Shown here: in pieces, positions 43,744-54,486 of the stretch
Layout: the number at the start of each line of letters is the position of its first letter
Numbering within the stretch: the first letter of the stretch is position 1
Assembly: GCF_947242115.1 (NCBI RefSeq)
Contig: NC_074721.1
Span: 38,605,254 to 38,669,253 of the forward strand
Length of the DNA stretch: 64,000 bases
Direction of reading: 5' to 3'
Source of the DNA: Biomphalaria glabrata
Lineage: Eukaryota; Mollusca; Gastropoda; Planorbidae
Made by a program: the position numbers and the translations under genes
The notes under the pieces: generated by a model
Database searches by the model: none
Seen by the model: only the letters and a program-made list of their open reading frames with translations
Told to the model about the DNA's origin: nothing

Positions 43744-44509
43744 TTAACTCTTTCTCTCATAATTGACGATGCCAACGTTGCTTTGAAGCCATTAAACCAA
43801 ATGGATTTTTGGACTTCAAAACTTTAACTTGTGATGTGTAAAAAGAGCATGCATTCCAGCGGCGGACTGGCTATATGGGCATTTGGGCAAATGCCCGGTG
43901 GGCCTGGTACCCAAATAGGCCGGTAGGGCCACCGACATTGCCGCATCTATGCCACTATGGCACGTATGAAATTGTTAAAGGTTTTATAATATTCTCTTAT
44001 AAAAGGCCCCCTGAGCGTCGTGTTTAAAAACAAATCTTTCACAGACTCTACAGTGTAATACAATTTTAATTTAACACATTTTCCGAAATAATGTAATAGC
44101 CTTCCTACGTAGACAGTGCTACTAGTAGGCTTCATCCTTTTAGGGCCTACATATTTAGCGATTAAAAAGCAGATGTAGAGTTCACGGTATACATGCATAT
44201 TAATACATTATCAAACTTGACATAATGACTTTGAGGACAGGTAGACCTAGAAATGGATGCCCATCATATGATATAGAATTTGTGGGCCGAATTGCATAGA
44301 AATGCCCGGGCCGATTTTGAGAGTCAGTCCACCCCTGATGCATTCTGACATTCTCATATAATTCGATACCAAATATAACATTCTGTAATAACTAACAAAT
44401 AAACTATTGAAGTTTAATCTGAACAGGATAGTGAAATGTGAATGAGCAAAAGTAATACATTAATGGTACTATCAGAACGAGGGAAATAACTACGAAGAGA
44501 AAGAGTTAA
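43744..44509. mobile_element. TTAA-flanked MITE (piggyBac-like), split by an hAT MITE
   Basis: Starts TTAACTCTTTCTCTC and ends GAGAAAGAGTTAA, so TTAA is at both edges, the target preference of piggyBac elements. Two other copies share these ends (45413-45493, 52569-52829). The interior 43857-44337 is a later insertion. Confidence 0.8.
43857..44337. mobile_element. hAT-type MITE (CAGCGGCGGACTGGC ends), copy 1
   Basis: Ends CAGCGGCGGACTGGCTATAT and GAGTCAGTCCACCCCTG. Perfect 8-bp duplication ATGCATTC at 43849-43856 and 44338-44345. 481 bp. Second copy at 59690-60142. Confidence 0.95.
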
Positions 44510-44979
44510 TAAATGACTTAAGGACACCGTTCACAGGACAAAAAAGGAGAAGCAGACATTAGAAGTAATGGGAAGATAAGGTCAAGGATAGGACGGGCCT
44601 GTCAAAGAAAGAGACACTATGACAAAGGACAGGAATGGAGGCAGATGGTACACAGATCATGGGTGGTGCACCAATGGCCAAAAAAAAACCTAAGAGACAG
44701 ACACTGGTGAGGGTGAAGCACACTGCGTACATTTAAGATATGCTTTGTAATGTTGATTGCAATACTGGGGGCGGGTAAGGTCATTGAAACACAGGGAGCA
44801 TGGTGGATGTGAGCGTGGGTGTTTATTGGTGTATTCACTAAAATGGTGTCAGAACACGTTCTGATGGTCTGATATGCACATCTTCTAATACATTGGTCGC
44901 TCTCGGTTTCAAGCCATCCGCAATAACACAACTTTGTTAATTTTACTACACATTAAGTGTTTCTATAATTTACGCCGGT
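44510..44979. other. Intergenic, nothing recognised
   Basis: The minus ORF 44617-44931 (104 aa) has no recognised domain. Confidence 0.4.
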
Positions 44980-45165
44980 ATGGAAAGTCTAGAGGGACTT
45001 CTTAAGGTCCGACAGTTACGCTGGGCAGGGCACGTATCCCGTATGGGGGACGAACATATGTCAAATGCAGTCTATTTTGGTGAGCTAAAAGGTGGTCACC
45101 GTATCAGAGGTGCCCCACGGAAACGCTTTAGAGACCAGCTTAGGCTCCAGAGAGGGAGATAATCA
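44980..45165 (+). mobile_element. LINE C-terminal fragment (RTE-like)
   Basis: Reads KVRQLRWAGHVSRMGD then YFGELKGGHRIRGAPRKRF, the well-known LRWAGHV..RM..GxPRKRF tail of RTE-type LINEs, also seen at 57150-57300. Only about 180 bp remain. Confidence 0.88.
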
Positions 45166-45412
45166 ACCTTGCCACTGGGTCCCAAAAGTATTGCAGATTT
45201 TCATGAAAAATTAAACAATGTCAAGGACTCTGAATTAAATTTGGGAGTTTAGAAGTCAATAAAAATGAATTCAGCTCTACTTGCAACTAAAGTTATATGC
45301 ATAGACGTGGTAAGGGTTATCTTCATATCAACTTTTTTATATTACGGTTCTTAGTTGTCCAGTTGTATTTTTTGTTTTGTTTTGTTAAAAGTTATAGAAT
45401 CGTTCACCACAC

Positions 45413-45493
45413 TTAACTCTTTTTCTCCTAACTGACGATACCAGCGTTGATTCTACCAGAACGTGGTAAATAATTACGGAGAGAAAGCGTTAA
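45413..45493. mobile_element. TTAA-flanked MITE, 81-bp minimal copy
   Basis: TTAACTCTTTTTCTCC ... GGAGAGAAAGCGTTAA. A minimal internal sequence joins the two ends. Confidence 0.82.
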
Positions 45494-46199
45494 ATCGTAT
45501 TGGACTACAAACAGTAAAGCTAAGAATATTAGTTTCCGTAGTGTGAAACCGCAATGAAATAGCATCATATGCATTTAACAAAAACTAAAGCTATATATTA
45601 TCTTGTACAACCGGATGTACCAAAAAGCTGGCTATTTATAGTTTTATACGGCATGTATGAAATAACATCTAAAAAAACAACAACATACAAATGTTCATTA
45701 TATAAATATATACAATGTCTTTCATAAGTTGACGGTGTAAGTTAATAACATTACATCTGCTACGCATGTCAGCTATACACATTGGATATTTATACAACGT
45801 ATTTGATGACGTCATTAATGCGTTTTTTTGTGTTCTGCTACATATTTTAAAATCTCAATACTACACATTTAAGGTATGTGTAAATCTAGGGGGGGGGGGC
45901 ACTTTATATATAAACACCAGATAACCAGGGAGGGGTATTTTATTGAGACCCGTATCTCAATCACCCTCGTGCTTCGATCGATTTTTAATCTGTTCCTCTC
46001 CGCTCTTTGAGTTTCTCCACTTGACAGAATAGAAAGTATTTTTTTTTTCTATACAGGTGGCGCTCGTGTCATTTCAATAGCGACACTGCGAAGCAGAAGT
46101 GACCTTTTTTTTTTAATGAATAAACGGTACTGACTTCTTCCCCCCCCCCCTTATTTTGTGAAGGAGTGAAAGAGAAAAAAAGAGAAGGAGGGGGGAGAG
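45494..46199. other. Intergenic, nothing recognised
   Basis: AT-rich, with a G run at 45890-45898 and a C run at 46140-46150. No gene seen; the right end approaches the promoter of the next gene. Confidence 0.4.
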
Positions 46200-46510
46200 T
46201 TGAACTTCGACATTCTGGTGGTAGCAGAGATTATTGTGGTGACGTAGTTATTGGTTTCGCCGCCATTTTGTTTTCTCCTGTGTTCAACTTTTTGACTTAA
46301 AGTTGTGTTAACAGGTTTTGAACTTTTTAATTTTTCTCACAAAATGTTGCTAAAAGTATGAAATATGAAGGAGAAGTTGCAGAGAGTCGTTAGAAACATG
46401 TTTTTCACGTGAGCCTTGTCAAGATTTCTACACTTACAAGTAGCAACAATCAAGATTTTCGTTTAAAACCCCGCTTGTTGTCCAGGCAACGTGAGAAGCG
46501 GGAAACCAAG
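46200..46510 (+). promoter_or_regulatory. Putative promoter and 5' UTR of gene 3
   Basis: Less AT-rich than flanks. CGCCGCCATTTTG at 46258-46270 is the complement of a YY1-type CAAAATGGCGGCG site. No TATA box is evident. YY1-type sites are typical of TATA-less housekeeping promoters, so this is a reasonable core promoter for the exon at 46511. Confidence 0.5.
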
Positions 46511-46576
46511 ATGGCGACGGATACAGAGAGTATCCATGACAACATGACCAGGTTGCGGATGCGGATGGTACAGCAG
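46511..46576 (+). CDS. First coding exon of an unrecognised gene (gene 3, partial)
   Basis: ATG at 46511 lies in CCAAGATGGCGACG, which matches the TISU start element (SAASATGGCGGC) except for one base. The exon encodes 22 residues, starting MATDTESIHDNMTRLRMRM, and ends CAG|GTAAGT, a consensus splice donor, in phase 0. The frame stays open past the donor to 46813, but that part loses polarity and is hydrophobic, as expected of intron. The charged, helix-prone start suggests a cytosolic coiled-coil or adaptor protein. I do not recognise the family. No phase-0 downstream exon was found in the window; the next exon may lie beyond it or be too short to see. Confidence 0.6.
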
Positions 46577-47639
46577 GTAAGTCGAACATCTGAATGTGTG
46601 TCCTGGCTGTCATGTCACATTTGTCAATATATTCCTTGGTCTATCAAACATAGTTTTTCTACGCTTTTTCTCTTGTTTATCGTGTTACTGGTTTGGTGTG
46701 TTTGTTGTTGTTGTTGTTTTATGAAAGTTGTGAATATTAATATTAATATAATTTTAATAGTTCGTTTGATATGTGTGATAGTGTGTCTTTTATTGTCTCT
46801 ATTGTCGGCCTAGGGTATTTTATTTACCTTCTTTTTCTACACTCTGTTGATCTGTAGAAAACAAAACAGGTAACAAAGCCTTTGAATAATTTACACAGGC
46901 ATTTTAATATGCTCGCGTGTTATAAATTGTAAGTATTAAAACATATATAAGGATTATTGACGGTTACGTTTTACTGTCACATACTATATTATGAGGTAGC
47001 GAATCACCACCTTTTGTTCGCTTGCAACTGGTGTACCATTGACTTCTGATTGATTTAATGGGGAAAAGATAATAATAATAATAATAAGTACATATAGGGA
47101 ATAAAAAAAAGTTGATCTTTTTTTTTCAATTATTTCTATTTTGTCGGGTATTTTTCCTACTCTAGGTACATTTAATTATTCTATTATTTCAAAGTGATGC
47201 TCATTATAAAGTTTAGATGACTGAGCTCTAGTTGCTTCCCTTTGCTTACATGTTTGAAGAAAGGGTGAACAATCAAAGGATATAGGCAAATCATATCATC
47301 AATATCACTTTCACTGATCTATTAGCTTGGAATTAAACTAATCCATAAACATATTTTTTAAATTCATTTTCTAAAAATTCTTATGAGAATAATGAATGTA
47401 GAGAAATATTTAGATCAATTCATATATCTTTGATTCATTGAATTACAGTCATTATCTTAGTTTGATAATACTAAGTCGTTATGACCTAATCTGACGATTC
47501 GAAACTCTTTAGGGTTATTACTTCAATGCTGTAAAATTGTAACGAATTGGAGCCGCATTAACATCTGAAATATCCTGTTCCATAAGCTAGGACTACTTTT
47601 CTAGTGCCAGGCACTCATATAAGAATATTATGGACTCAG
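46577..47639. other. Probable intron of gene 3, nothing recognised
   Basis: AT-rich with short (ATA)n near 47070-47087. No features beyond the donor site. Confidence 0.4.
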
Positions 47640-47748
47640 GGGTGCCCTTAAAATCCTGTAATTCCAAATCCCAGTCTTCACCAAGATTCGAACCCAGCAC
47701 CCCGGGTTTGGAAGCTAAGCGTTTAACGACTCAACCACCGCACCCTCC
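47640..47748 (-). mobile_element. SINE-A head fragment, minus
   Basis: TCACCAAGATTCGAACCCAG and AACGACTCAACCACCGCACC are the complement of the SINE-A tRNA-like head. Confidence 0.8.
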
Positions 47749-47754
47749 CCGCCC

Positions 47755-47965
47755 CCCCCTCTTAGTGCTATTAGAAATATGGAATCAGCCAAGAAATTAA
47801 ACGACTTGGCAGAATTTAAGCCATTGATAAATATGCGTGACTAGATTGACCTTGGGAAAACGTACCAAGTGACCACCTTTTGTTGTTGTTGTTGTTTGTT
47901 GTTGTTGTTTTTTGTTTTTTTTTTGAAGTAGCGTCTGTATTTGATACAATAAGGTATTATACTTT
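47755..47965 (+). mobile_element. LINE 3' tail (CR1/Jockey-like)
   Basis: Reads SAIRNMESAKKLNDLAEFK then PLINMRD and stop, matching the tail at 40840-40928. It then continues to GAAGTAGCGTCTGTATTTGA as in that copy. Confidence 0.78.
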
Positions 47966-48225
47966 GGTTAGGAGTAAGCTCAGTTTAAACATGGGTAGCT
48001 TTTTTATTTCATTATAGGGTATAGCGACGGTATAGACCAGTACATAGAGCTCTCACGTTGGGTAGTCACAAGAGGATAGAGACAGACGAGATGAACCAGC
48101 ACGTGGATGTGAATTCAAGGCCAGGCAGTGACAGAGAGGGGGGGGGGAGAGGGGGAGAATTATGGGAAAAGGTTTAGGAAGAATGAGGCAGAGATCTTAA
48201 GAAATTGATAAAGACTTAGAAAAAA

Positions 48226-48790
48226 AAATTAGAAAGAGAGAGAGTTAGAGAGAGCAAAAGAGAGAGAGAGAGAGAGAGAGCGTGAGGAGAATAAGACTTA
48301 AGAAGACGTAAAAAAAAAATGAAAAAGACGGAAAGAAAGAAAGAGAGAGAGTAAAAAGAAAGTAGAATAAAGATATAAAATGAAAGTGAAAAGAAAATAA
48401 TGAGAGATTTTGAAAGATACTGAGTGAGAGAGAGAGAAAGAGAGACAGAGAGACAGAGAAAAAGAGATAAAAAAGATAGAGAGAAAGAGAGGGAGAGAGA
48501 AAGAGAGTGAAAGGGAGAGAAAGAACGAGAGGGAGAGAAAGGGAGAGAAAAAATGAAAGAGAGAAAGAGAGAGAGACAGAAAGAAAGAAAGAGAGAGAAA
48601 AAGAGAGAGAGAGAGAGAAAGAAAGAAAGAGAGAGAGAGAAAGAGAGAGAGAGAAAAAAGGAGAGGGAGAGAAAGAGACACAGAAAGAGAGAGAGAGAAA
48701 GAGAGAGAGAGAGACACACAAAGAAGGAGAGGGGGAGAAAGAGAGACAGAGTGAGAGAGAGTGAGGAAGCTAGAGAAAGAAGAAGAGATA
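48226..48790. repeat. GA-rich (polypurine) low-complexity tract
   Basis: About 560 bp dominated by GAGA, GAAA and GAAAGA with few pyrimidines on +. Long Arg/Glu/Lys (+) and Ser/Leu/Phe (-) ORFs across it are artefacts. Confidence 0.95.
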
Positions 48791-48942
48791 AGAAGATGAT
48801 GCAATGATAGCAATGCACTAATCTAAACAAATCTGTGACATAAATAAGTAATGGTGCGCACCGTTTTACGCACGCGATGAAACTAATTTAAATGGGACCT
48901 CACATAACCGAGCGTTCTGGAGAGGTGCTTCTATAGTACATG

Positions 48943-49241
48943 CATAGACATAAATAAATATAGACTGGAAAAAGGAAGTTACTTCATGTAACTTGAAAAC
49001 ATGTACATCTATTGTATTCGGATTTACGAATTATGAAAAGTTACATGATCTTCATTCTTAGAGATTAAACAAATCTACACTGCCTCCTTATATACAATAT
49101 TTATAGGTGTGTATCAAAGTTTAAAAAGCACTTTTATACTGCTCATAAATGTTTTATAATAAAGTACACAAAATTGCAAATCACAAATTTTCGTTTCATA
49201 AAACTCTTTAATTGGCCAGTCTATATTTATTTATGTCTATG
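48943..49241. mobile_element. MITE with CATAGACATAAATA termini, copy B
   Basis: Same ends as 11233-11460, reverse internal orientation. Perfect 8-bp duplication AGTACATG at 48935-48942 and 49242-49249. 299 bp, with about 70 extra internal bases relative to copy A. Confidence 0.92.
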
Positions 49242-49329
49242 AGTACATGTCAATGTTTCTTTAAATCAGGAACTAAAGATGCAAATTCATTCAACCTAAA
49301 CCATTTTTTTTTGTTTCTTTATATGTATA

Positions 49330-49545
49330 TTTATTTTTACAAAGCTTATGTCCACACATCTAATTAATATCTTTAACTGTCTAGTAAAAATTTTGAACAC
49401 GTTATTTCTCCCACTTCCCATTCTCAGATGAAGTTGAAACTATGCAATTATTCGTTGCTTCTAAGAAAGTATGGATCAATTAAAAAAAATAAAAAAATTA
49501 GTTAATAAAAAAGTGGTAATATATTGTTACGCGAAAAAGCATATG
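49330..49545 (+). repeat. DR repeat, partial copy
   Basis: ACAAAGCTTATGTCCACACA, TTTGAACACGTTATTTCTCC, TCAGATGAAGTTGAAACTAT, then a decayed core. Confidence 0.75.
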
Positions 49546-49599
49546 TTTTTTTTTTTCTTGAGGATTCCAATATGAGATTGAGCCTTTTCAAAACAGTTA

Positions 49600-50095
49600 G
49601 TTATAAGACATCAGTTAGGCCAGGGCAGGCGCGGTGGCTGAGCAGTAAAGCTCTTGGCTTCAGAACCTTTGGGCACATCTGAGTCTACCCAGCTCTAATG
49701 GGTACCTGACATTAGTTGGGGGAAAAGTAAAGGTGGTTGGTCGTTGTGCTGGCTACATGACACCCTCGCTAACCGTAGTCCACAAAAACAGATGAACTTT
49801 ACATCATCTGCCCTATAGACCACAAGGTCTGAAAGGGAAACTAGTTAGGCCAGGTACACATCTAACGTTACATTCACTTTCACCTATCCTTTGATCTGCT
49901 GGACCGTTGGGGCACTACACAAGATCTGCCAACCTTCTTTTTCCATTTTTATCTCTCATTTGTCTTTGATATAATTTCATTCGGATGTTCTTTCTGAAAA
50001 TATTGAAGCCTGCCTGGGTGGACCACTTTGGGGGGGGGGGCGATTTTGAGTTTGTGTTTCCACACAAACTGTCTTTGTAACCTTGTTTTAAAGTA
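49600..50095 (-). mobile_element. LINE 3' coding tail, minus, split by a SINE-A
   Basis: Left flank ACATCAGTTAGGCCAGG and right part 49843-50095 match 32255-32470 in order, including CACACAAGATCTG..CAACC and CCACACAAACTGTCTTTGTA. A SINE-A (49625-49842) interrupts it. Confidence 0.65.
49625..49842 (+). mobile_element. SINE-A with 12-bp target duplication
   Basis: Head GCAGGCGCGGTGGCTGAGCA to tail CACAAGGTCTGAAAGGGAAA. Perfect duplication AGTTAGGCCAGG at 49613-49624 and 49843-49854. Confidence 0.95.
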
Positions 50096-50632
50096 TTTTC
50101 ATATTTTGCTTATTTCTAATGTTTTGTATAATAGGGTGTGATGAAGTGAAATTCTCGTACAAAATCTTTAGTACATTAAGTACATATGTAATCTCTATAG
50201 TATATATGCAGATCTAAGTCTCTCTAGTCTCTAAAGCACAAACAGTTTGTGTGCCATACAATGGAGTTATAAATACCAAGTGAACGACTCCACAAAAGTG
50301 AATCATTGATAGTTGATAACTGTATAGTGCTACTTAATACCATGTCACTCGACAAACCATTTAGCTCAGGCACCGAGCCTGGGACCAAGTCCTCTATGCT
50401 AATCTAGCCCGATATATGTGTCCTTATCTCTGAGTGTATGCGCATATGTTCATATATATACAGCCGTTCCAGACAGAGTAGATTATCAGAGTGAATGGAG
50501 GGGCTTTAAAAGACTCGTGTTTTTTTGTAAGTCCGAGATTACAAGGGAGGGAAGTTGAAAAGAAACAGGAAAATACAATTGAATTAGTGAGAGTACCAGC
50601 CCTTTTATAGTCAATTTATTTGTGTCTGTCTA
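50096..50632. other. Intergenic, nothing recognised
   Basis: AT-rich with no feature identified. Confidence 0.4.
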
Positions 50633-50653
50633 TCTATCTTTCTGGCTGCCTAA

Positions 50654-50720
<67 letters not shown>
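50633..50720. repeat. (TCTA)n microsatellite
   Basis: About 17 nearly perfect TATC/TCTA units. Confidence 0.98.
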
Positions 50721-50721
<1 letters not shown>

Positions 50722-50761
50722 TGTTATTAAAATAATCCATTGGGATCGGGCGGGGTACGAT

Positions 50762-50895
50762 AATTGGAAGAATTACAGAAATGGGAATCTAATAGGAGCA
50801 TGTCTTTCCATCCAGAAAAAGGGACGAGGGGTACTCAACGTTATGTAAATTCTAGAAGGGGTACAAATATGTCCAAAGTTTGGGAAACACTGACT
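50762..50895 (+). mobile_element. LINE RT scrap joined to an hAT end
   Basis: 50766-50822 reads ELQKWESNRSMSFHPEK, a LINE RT thumb segment also seen at 51690-51750. It is followed by an hAT-type right end (CCAAAGTTTGGGAAACACTG, ending 50895). Confidence 0.65.
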
Positions 50896-51309
50896 TACGC
50901 TGACCGAAAGGATCCGAAACCGTATTCCAGGAACATTAACTCTAGCGATTAAATCTAAGAGCAATAACTCCAGCGTTTAGTTTCACGAGTGATAAATCTG
51001 TAGCCCCCAGAGGAGGCAATAAAGATTAGTTCTAGGCAATAGTCTCAGATGACGTACTTCCTGTCAAGAGTTCAGTCATCAGTCATCATTCAGTCATCTG
51101 TTAAACGTTTATGAAGTAGTTTATTGATTTAGGGATATTTAAATGATGTCTGCTTCAATTGCTCTCAAATCGCCTTTTTAACAGCTTTCAAACTTTCATT
51201 AAAATGCTTTAGCAGCTTTAAACCTTAATCTCAGTAAAGTAAACATAATGTCCTCACTTTATACCAATAAATAAATATAGACCACGTAAAACTCAACTAA
51301 AAGGATTAA
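50896..51309. other. Intergenic, nothing recognised
   Basis: AT-rich, with a TCAGTCATCA direct repeat near 51071-51100. Confidence 0.4.
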
Positions 51310-51752
51310 TTCTAGATTTTAGGATTAGATAATAGTGAACAAATAGATACAATTTCATTAGACATTTCTAAGGCATTCGACAAAGTTCAACACCATAGCC
51401 TGCTTTAAAAACTTAAATACTTTGGAATTAATTGTTCATTACAAAAATGGATTTAGGATTTCCTAATAGGAAGAGAAAATACTGTAATATTAAATGGCTC
51501 CAAATCGACATCAATAACAATAAACTCAGGTGTACAGGAACAGTCTTAGGCCCTCTACTGTTTCTAATTTACATAAATGAACTACCGAATTGCATTAGTT
51601 CAGGAACAAAAGTCAAATTATTTGCAAAAGATTGCATAATATATGAAACAAAAAAACAACAACACAAGATGCAGAAATTTAACAAAGAAAATTAACAGAA
51701 TTACACAAATGGGAATCTAATAGGAGCATGTCTTTCCATCAAGAAAAAGGTT
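51310..51752 (+). mobile_element. LINE reverse-transcriptase fragment (CR1/Jockey-like)
   Basis: Near 51365 the frame reads SKAFDKVQHHSL (motif A region), then WIQDFLIGRENTVILN-like sequence, GTVLGPLLFLIYINELP (motif B) at about 51537, and VKLFAKDCIIYE, where the expected FADD box (motif C) has K in place of the first catalytic Asp. Several frame changes. Dead fragment, probably the same family as the tail at 40640. Confidence 0.85.
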
Positions 51753-51769
51753 AACCAACAAGAGCTAAA

Positions 51770-51940
51770 ACACTTGACGAGGGTGTCATGTGACCAGTAC
51801 AATTACCAACCGCGTTAACTTTTTCCCGACTCAGAAATAAAAGATCCCAAAATTAAAAATCCCTGTTTTCACCGAGATTTGAACTCGGGACCCCTGTTCG
51901 GAATCCAAGCGCTTTACCACTCAGCCACCGCACCACCCAA
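51770..51940 (-). mobile_element. SINE-A, truncated, minus
   Basis: ACCGAGATTTGAACTCGGGA and TTACCACTCAGCCACCGCAC (complement of head); left part retains GGGTGTCATGTGACCAG. Confidence 0.82.
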
Positions 51941-52568
51941 AACTGAAGTCTAAAAGTATAAAAATGTATAACTTGTAATATTAATTAAGACCTTATAAAC
52001 TTCTGTAACGTCTTCCTCTAGCCATATTTTGCTGCTGAGTTATAAGCTCTTATACAATCTGTGTCATGGTAAATTAGCGAGATGTTCTTTCTACCTGTTC
52101 AGCACTGCTATACAGAGTGTTGGCCTTGCTGGGTTGTTGTAGTAATAAAGTCTGTCTTATGAGAATTCAATATGGGCATTCTAAGACCGTCTGTACTAGA
52201 GATTGATCAACATTTTTTTTCTTCTATACGCACTCCTCAGTCACGCTACTTTTCAATTATCTAAAATGAAGGTCGTCCGGCCATAGGGGATGGCGAGTAG
52301 GGCAACCTCCAAAGGCCCGAACCTTTAGAGGGCCCCCCCGCGAAGAAGAGAATCTTTTGTCACCATCAGCCCGTCGTACAAATAGTTGTGACCCTAATAT
52401 GACACTTGCCCAGGTGCTAAGGCCGCTCCTGCGATATTAATGTAATGTACTTTAATATCTGGTATGGCGTCAGGCCTGTTTTTATTGCAACATAATAAGA
52501 AAACTCTGATTCGAACAAATGGGTTTGTAGGAAACTGAATTATAATTAACGATGGCCTGTTTGAAATA
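51941..52568. other. Intergenic; possible degenerate hAT MITE at 52268-52436
   Basis: GTCCGGCCATAGGGGATGGC at the left and GGTGCTAAGGCCGCTCCTG at the right of 52268-52436 weakly resemble the CAGGGCCGG element ends. No clear duplication. Otherwise unassigned. Confidence 0.35.
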
Positions 52569-52829
52569 TTAACTCTTTATCTCCGTAACTATTTTTCTAC
52601 GTTCTGAGAGAATTACTCATTTTTCACATTTGTACATTCTACTCTGCTATTTTTAAACTTCGCTAACAGTTTTGTTTGTAATCAGAAGACGTTATTTTTG
52701 GTATAGAAATATAGGAGAATGCCTGCTCTTTTTATATAACACAAATTAAGGTTCCATAACAAAAAAATTAATTTAAATAAATGAGGTCAAATCAACGATG
52801 ATATCGTTAATTAGGAGTGAAAGAGTTAA
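52569..52829. mobile_element. TTAA-flanked MITE (piggyBac-like), 261 bp
   Basis: TTAACTCTTTATCTCCGTAA ... TTAGGAGTGAAAGAGTTAA. Same ends as the copies at 43744 and 45413. Confidence 0.82.
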
Positions 52830-53086
52830 GGTACTCTTCAGACAATCTTGACCAGAAATCATTTAAAATTTGATCTTAGTATCGTGGTTTAAAATTAGAG
52901 TCAGAAAATAGATTAGTTCAAAGTTCATAGTGATGTTAATATGTTTTACTATAAAATTTCTTTCTGTTATATCAAAGAGCTAATAAAATCAATCTTTCTG
53001 CGACTACTTAGAAATTAATTCTCTTCTATATTTAGTAATTAATTACTCAAGTTGTTGTGGAACATTAAATCAGTCCTTGTGAAACA

Positions 53087-53794
53087 CCAGGGCCGGCCTT
53101 AGGTGATTTGAGGCCCTAGGTGAAGTGAATATAGTTCCCCTTTCAAACCATGCGGTCCATAGGGCAGATGATGTTAAGGTCATCTGTTTCTTTAGCCAAC
53201 AGTTAATGAGCAAGATGGCAAGTGGCCAGCACAATGACCAACCGCCTTTTCTTCCCCCAACCGAAGTCAGGTACCGATTAGAGTTGGGTGGTCTCAGGGC
53301 CATTTTTAAAATACGGAATCTCAAAATCCCAGTATTCACCGAGATTCGAACACGGGACAACAGGTTTGAAGGCCAAGCGCTTAACCACTCAGTCACCGCC
53401 CCACCCCACGAAATAATATGGTGGCCATAAATGAAATAGAAAAACAAAAAGAAAAATTAAGGCTAAAAATAAATTCACAAATAAGTAAATTTCAGAGAGT
53501 TAAAATAATGTTTCGATATTTCACCAAAAGAAAGAAACAATGGTCTTCTAACATATGTAGTCTAAAAGTTAGATCTAAAGTAGATCTATACATTTGTGAA
53601 TAAACCTTCAATCATGGTAGAGACTTAAAGCGAGGCTAAAAAACATAGAGCCCTAGAGTTTAAGATTTGATCCACGTTGCGCTATTTTTTCTTACTAAAA
53701 AAAATAAATAAATCTTTTTAGTTCTGTGCAAGCCCCCCTCAATCGGATGCCCCAGACGGCTGCTTAGTTTGCCTAAGCCTTTGGGTCTGCCCTG
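53087..53794. mobile_element. hAT-type MITE (CAGGGCCGGCC ends) carrying a SINE-A
   Basis: Left end CAGGGCCGGCCTTAGGTGA, right end TTTGGGTCTGCCCTG. Possible flanks GAAACACC and GAAATACT agree partially. The interior contains a SINE-A at 53130-53405. Confidence 0.65.
53130..53405 (-). mobile_element. SINE-A, near full-length, minus
   Basis: Complement of tail TTTCAAACCATGCGGTCCAT at left and of head TTAACCACTCAGTCACCGCC at right. Confidence 0.88.
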
Positions 53795-54164
53795 GAAATA
53801 CTAACACAGTTTGGGAAATACATATGTAGCACACTCACACAGTAAACACTCATAAATCTAGGGCATGCACACACAAAAAATATATAGAAAAAATAAGGAA
53901 ATCATTAACATACACAACTGAAAGAGTAGACTCACTCAAACAAGTGTAATCGATTATATGCAAATGTATTTTGATTTACATTTTCTAATCACGGAATGAA
54001 GCTTACATGTTTTATATAGGGAGTCTGACTTGATTAATTAAATATACGATTTTTTTTTTTACATATTGTAATGTTCTTCTTTTTATGTTTTTCTACTTTC
54101 GCATTGTAGATTGGAAACCTATCAACAGTTGCATGGTAGTAGATATATTATGGCTTTTATATTA
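53795..54164. other. Intergenic, nothing recognised
   Basis: AT-rich with no feature identified. Confidence 0.4.
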
Positions 54165-54318
54165 CACTATTCTTTTGCATATAGTATGGTCAGAGCGCTT
54201 TGGTCCAATCTCAGTTGTAGACCAGAGGGGGGGAGAGGGGTATCTAGGAGAAGGTTTTTCCATGCTGCCTTCAGGCGCTCAGTAAACACAACTCTGCCCG
54301 AGTCGGGTGTCGAAATTT
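54165..54318 (-). mobile_element. SINE-B fragment, minus
   Basis: Complement of the SINE-B body: CGCTCAGTAAACACAACTCT and CTGCCCGAGTCGGGTGTCGA. It lacks most of the tRNA head and tail. Confidence 0.8.
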
Positions 54319-54486
54319 ACCTGCTAGTTATTTTTCTAGATTCGTAAAATTTGTCACACAATAATGCTGAAAAATTTACATTCTATTTGTATATTTGTAT
54401 TAATTAATCTCTTTTTTGATTTGTAACATAGCAAACGTACTTTCATAGATGAAGAATATTTTGTCCTAAGCCCTAACTTTTTACAG

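Noticed and set aside
46577-46813. Extension of the gene 3 coding frame to 134 aa
   Set aside because: The frame is open past the GTAAGT donor, but composition changes abruptly to T-rich hydrophobic sequence, as expected of intron.
48216-48830. 204-aa Ser/Leu/Phe-rich minus ORF and Arg/Glu-rich + ORFs
   Set aside because: Low-complexity GA/CT tract artefacts. Not a membrane protein despite the apparent hydrophobicity.
53087-53430. 101-125-aa ORFs on both strands
   Set aside because: They lie across a SINE-A inside an hAT-type element and show no protein features.
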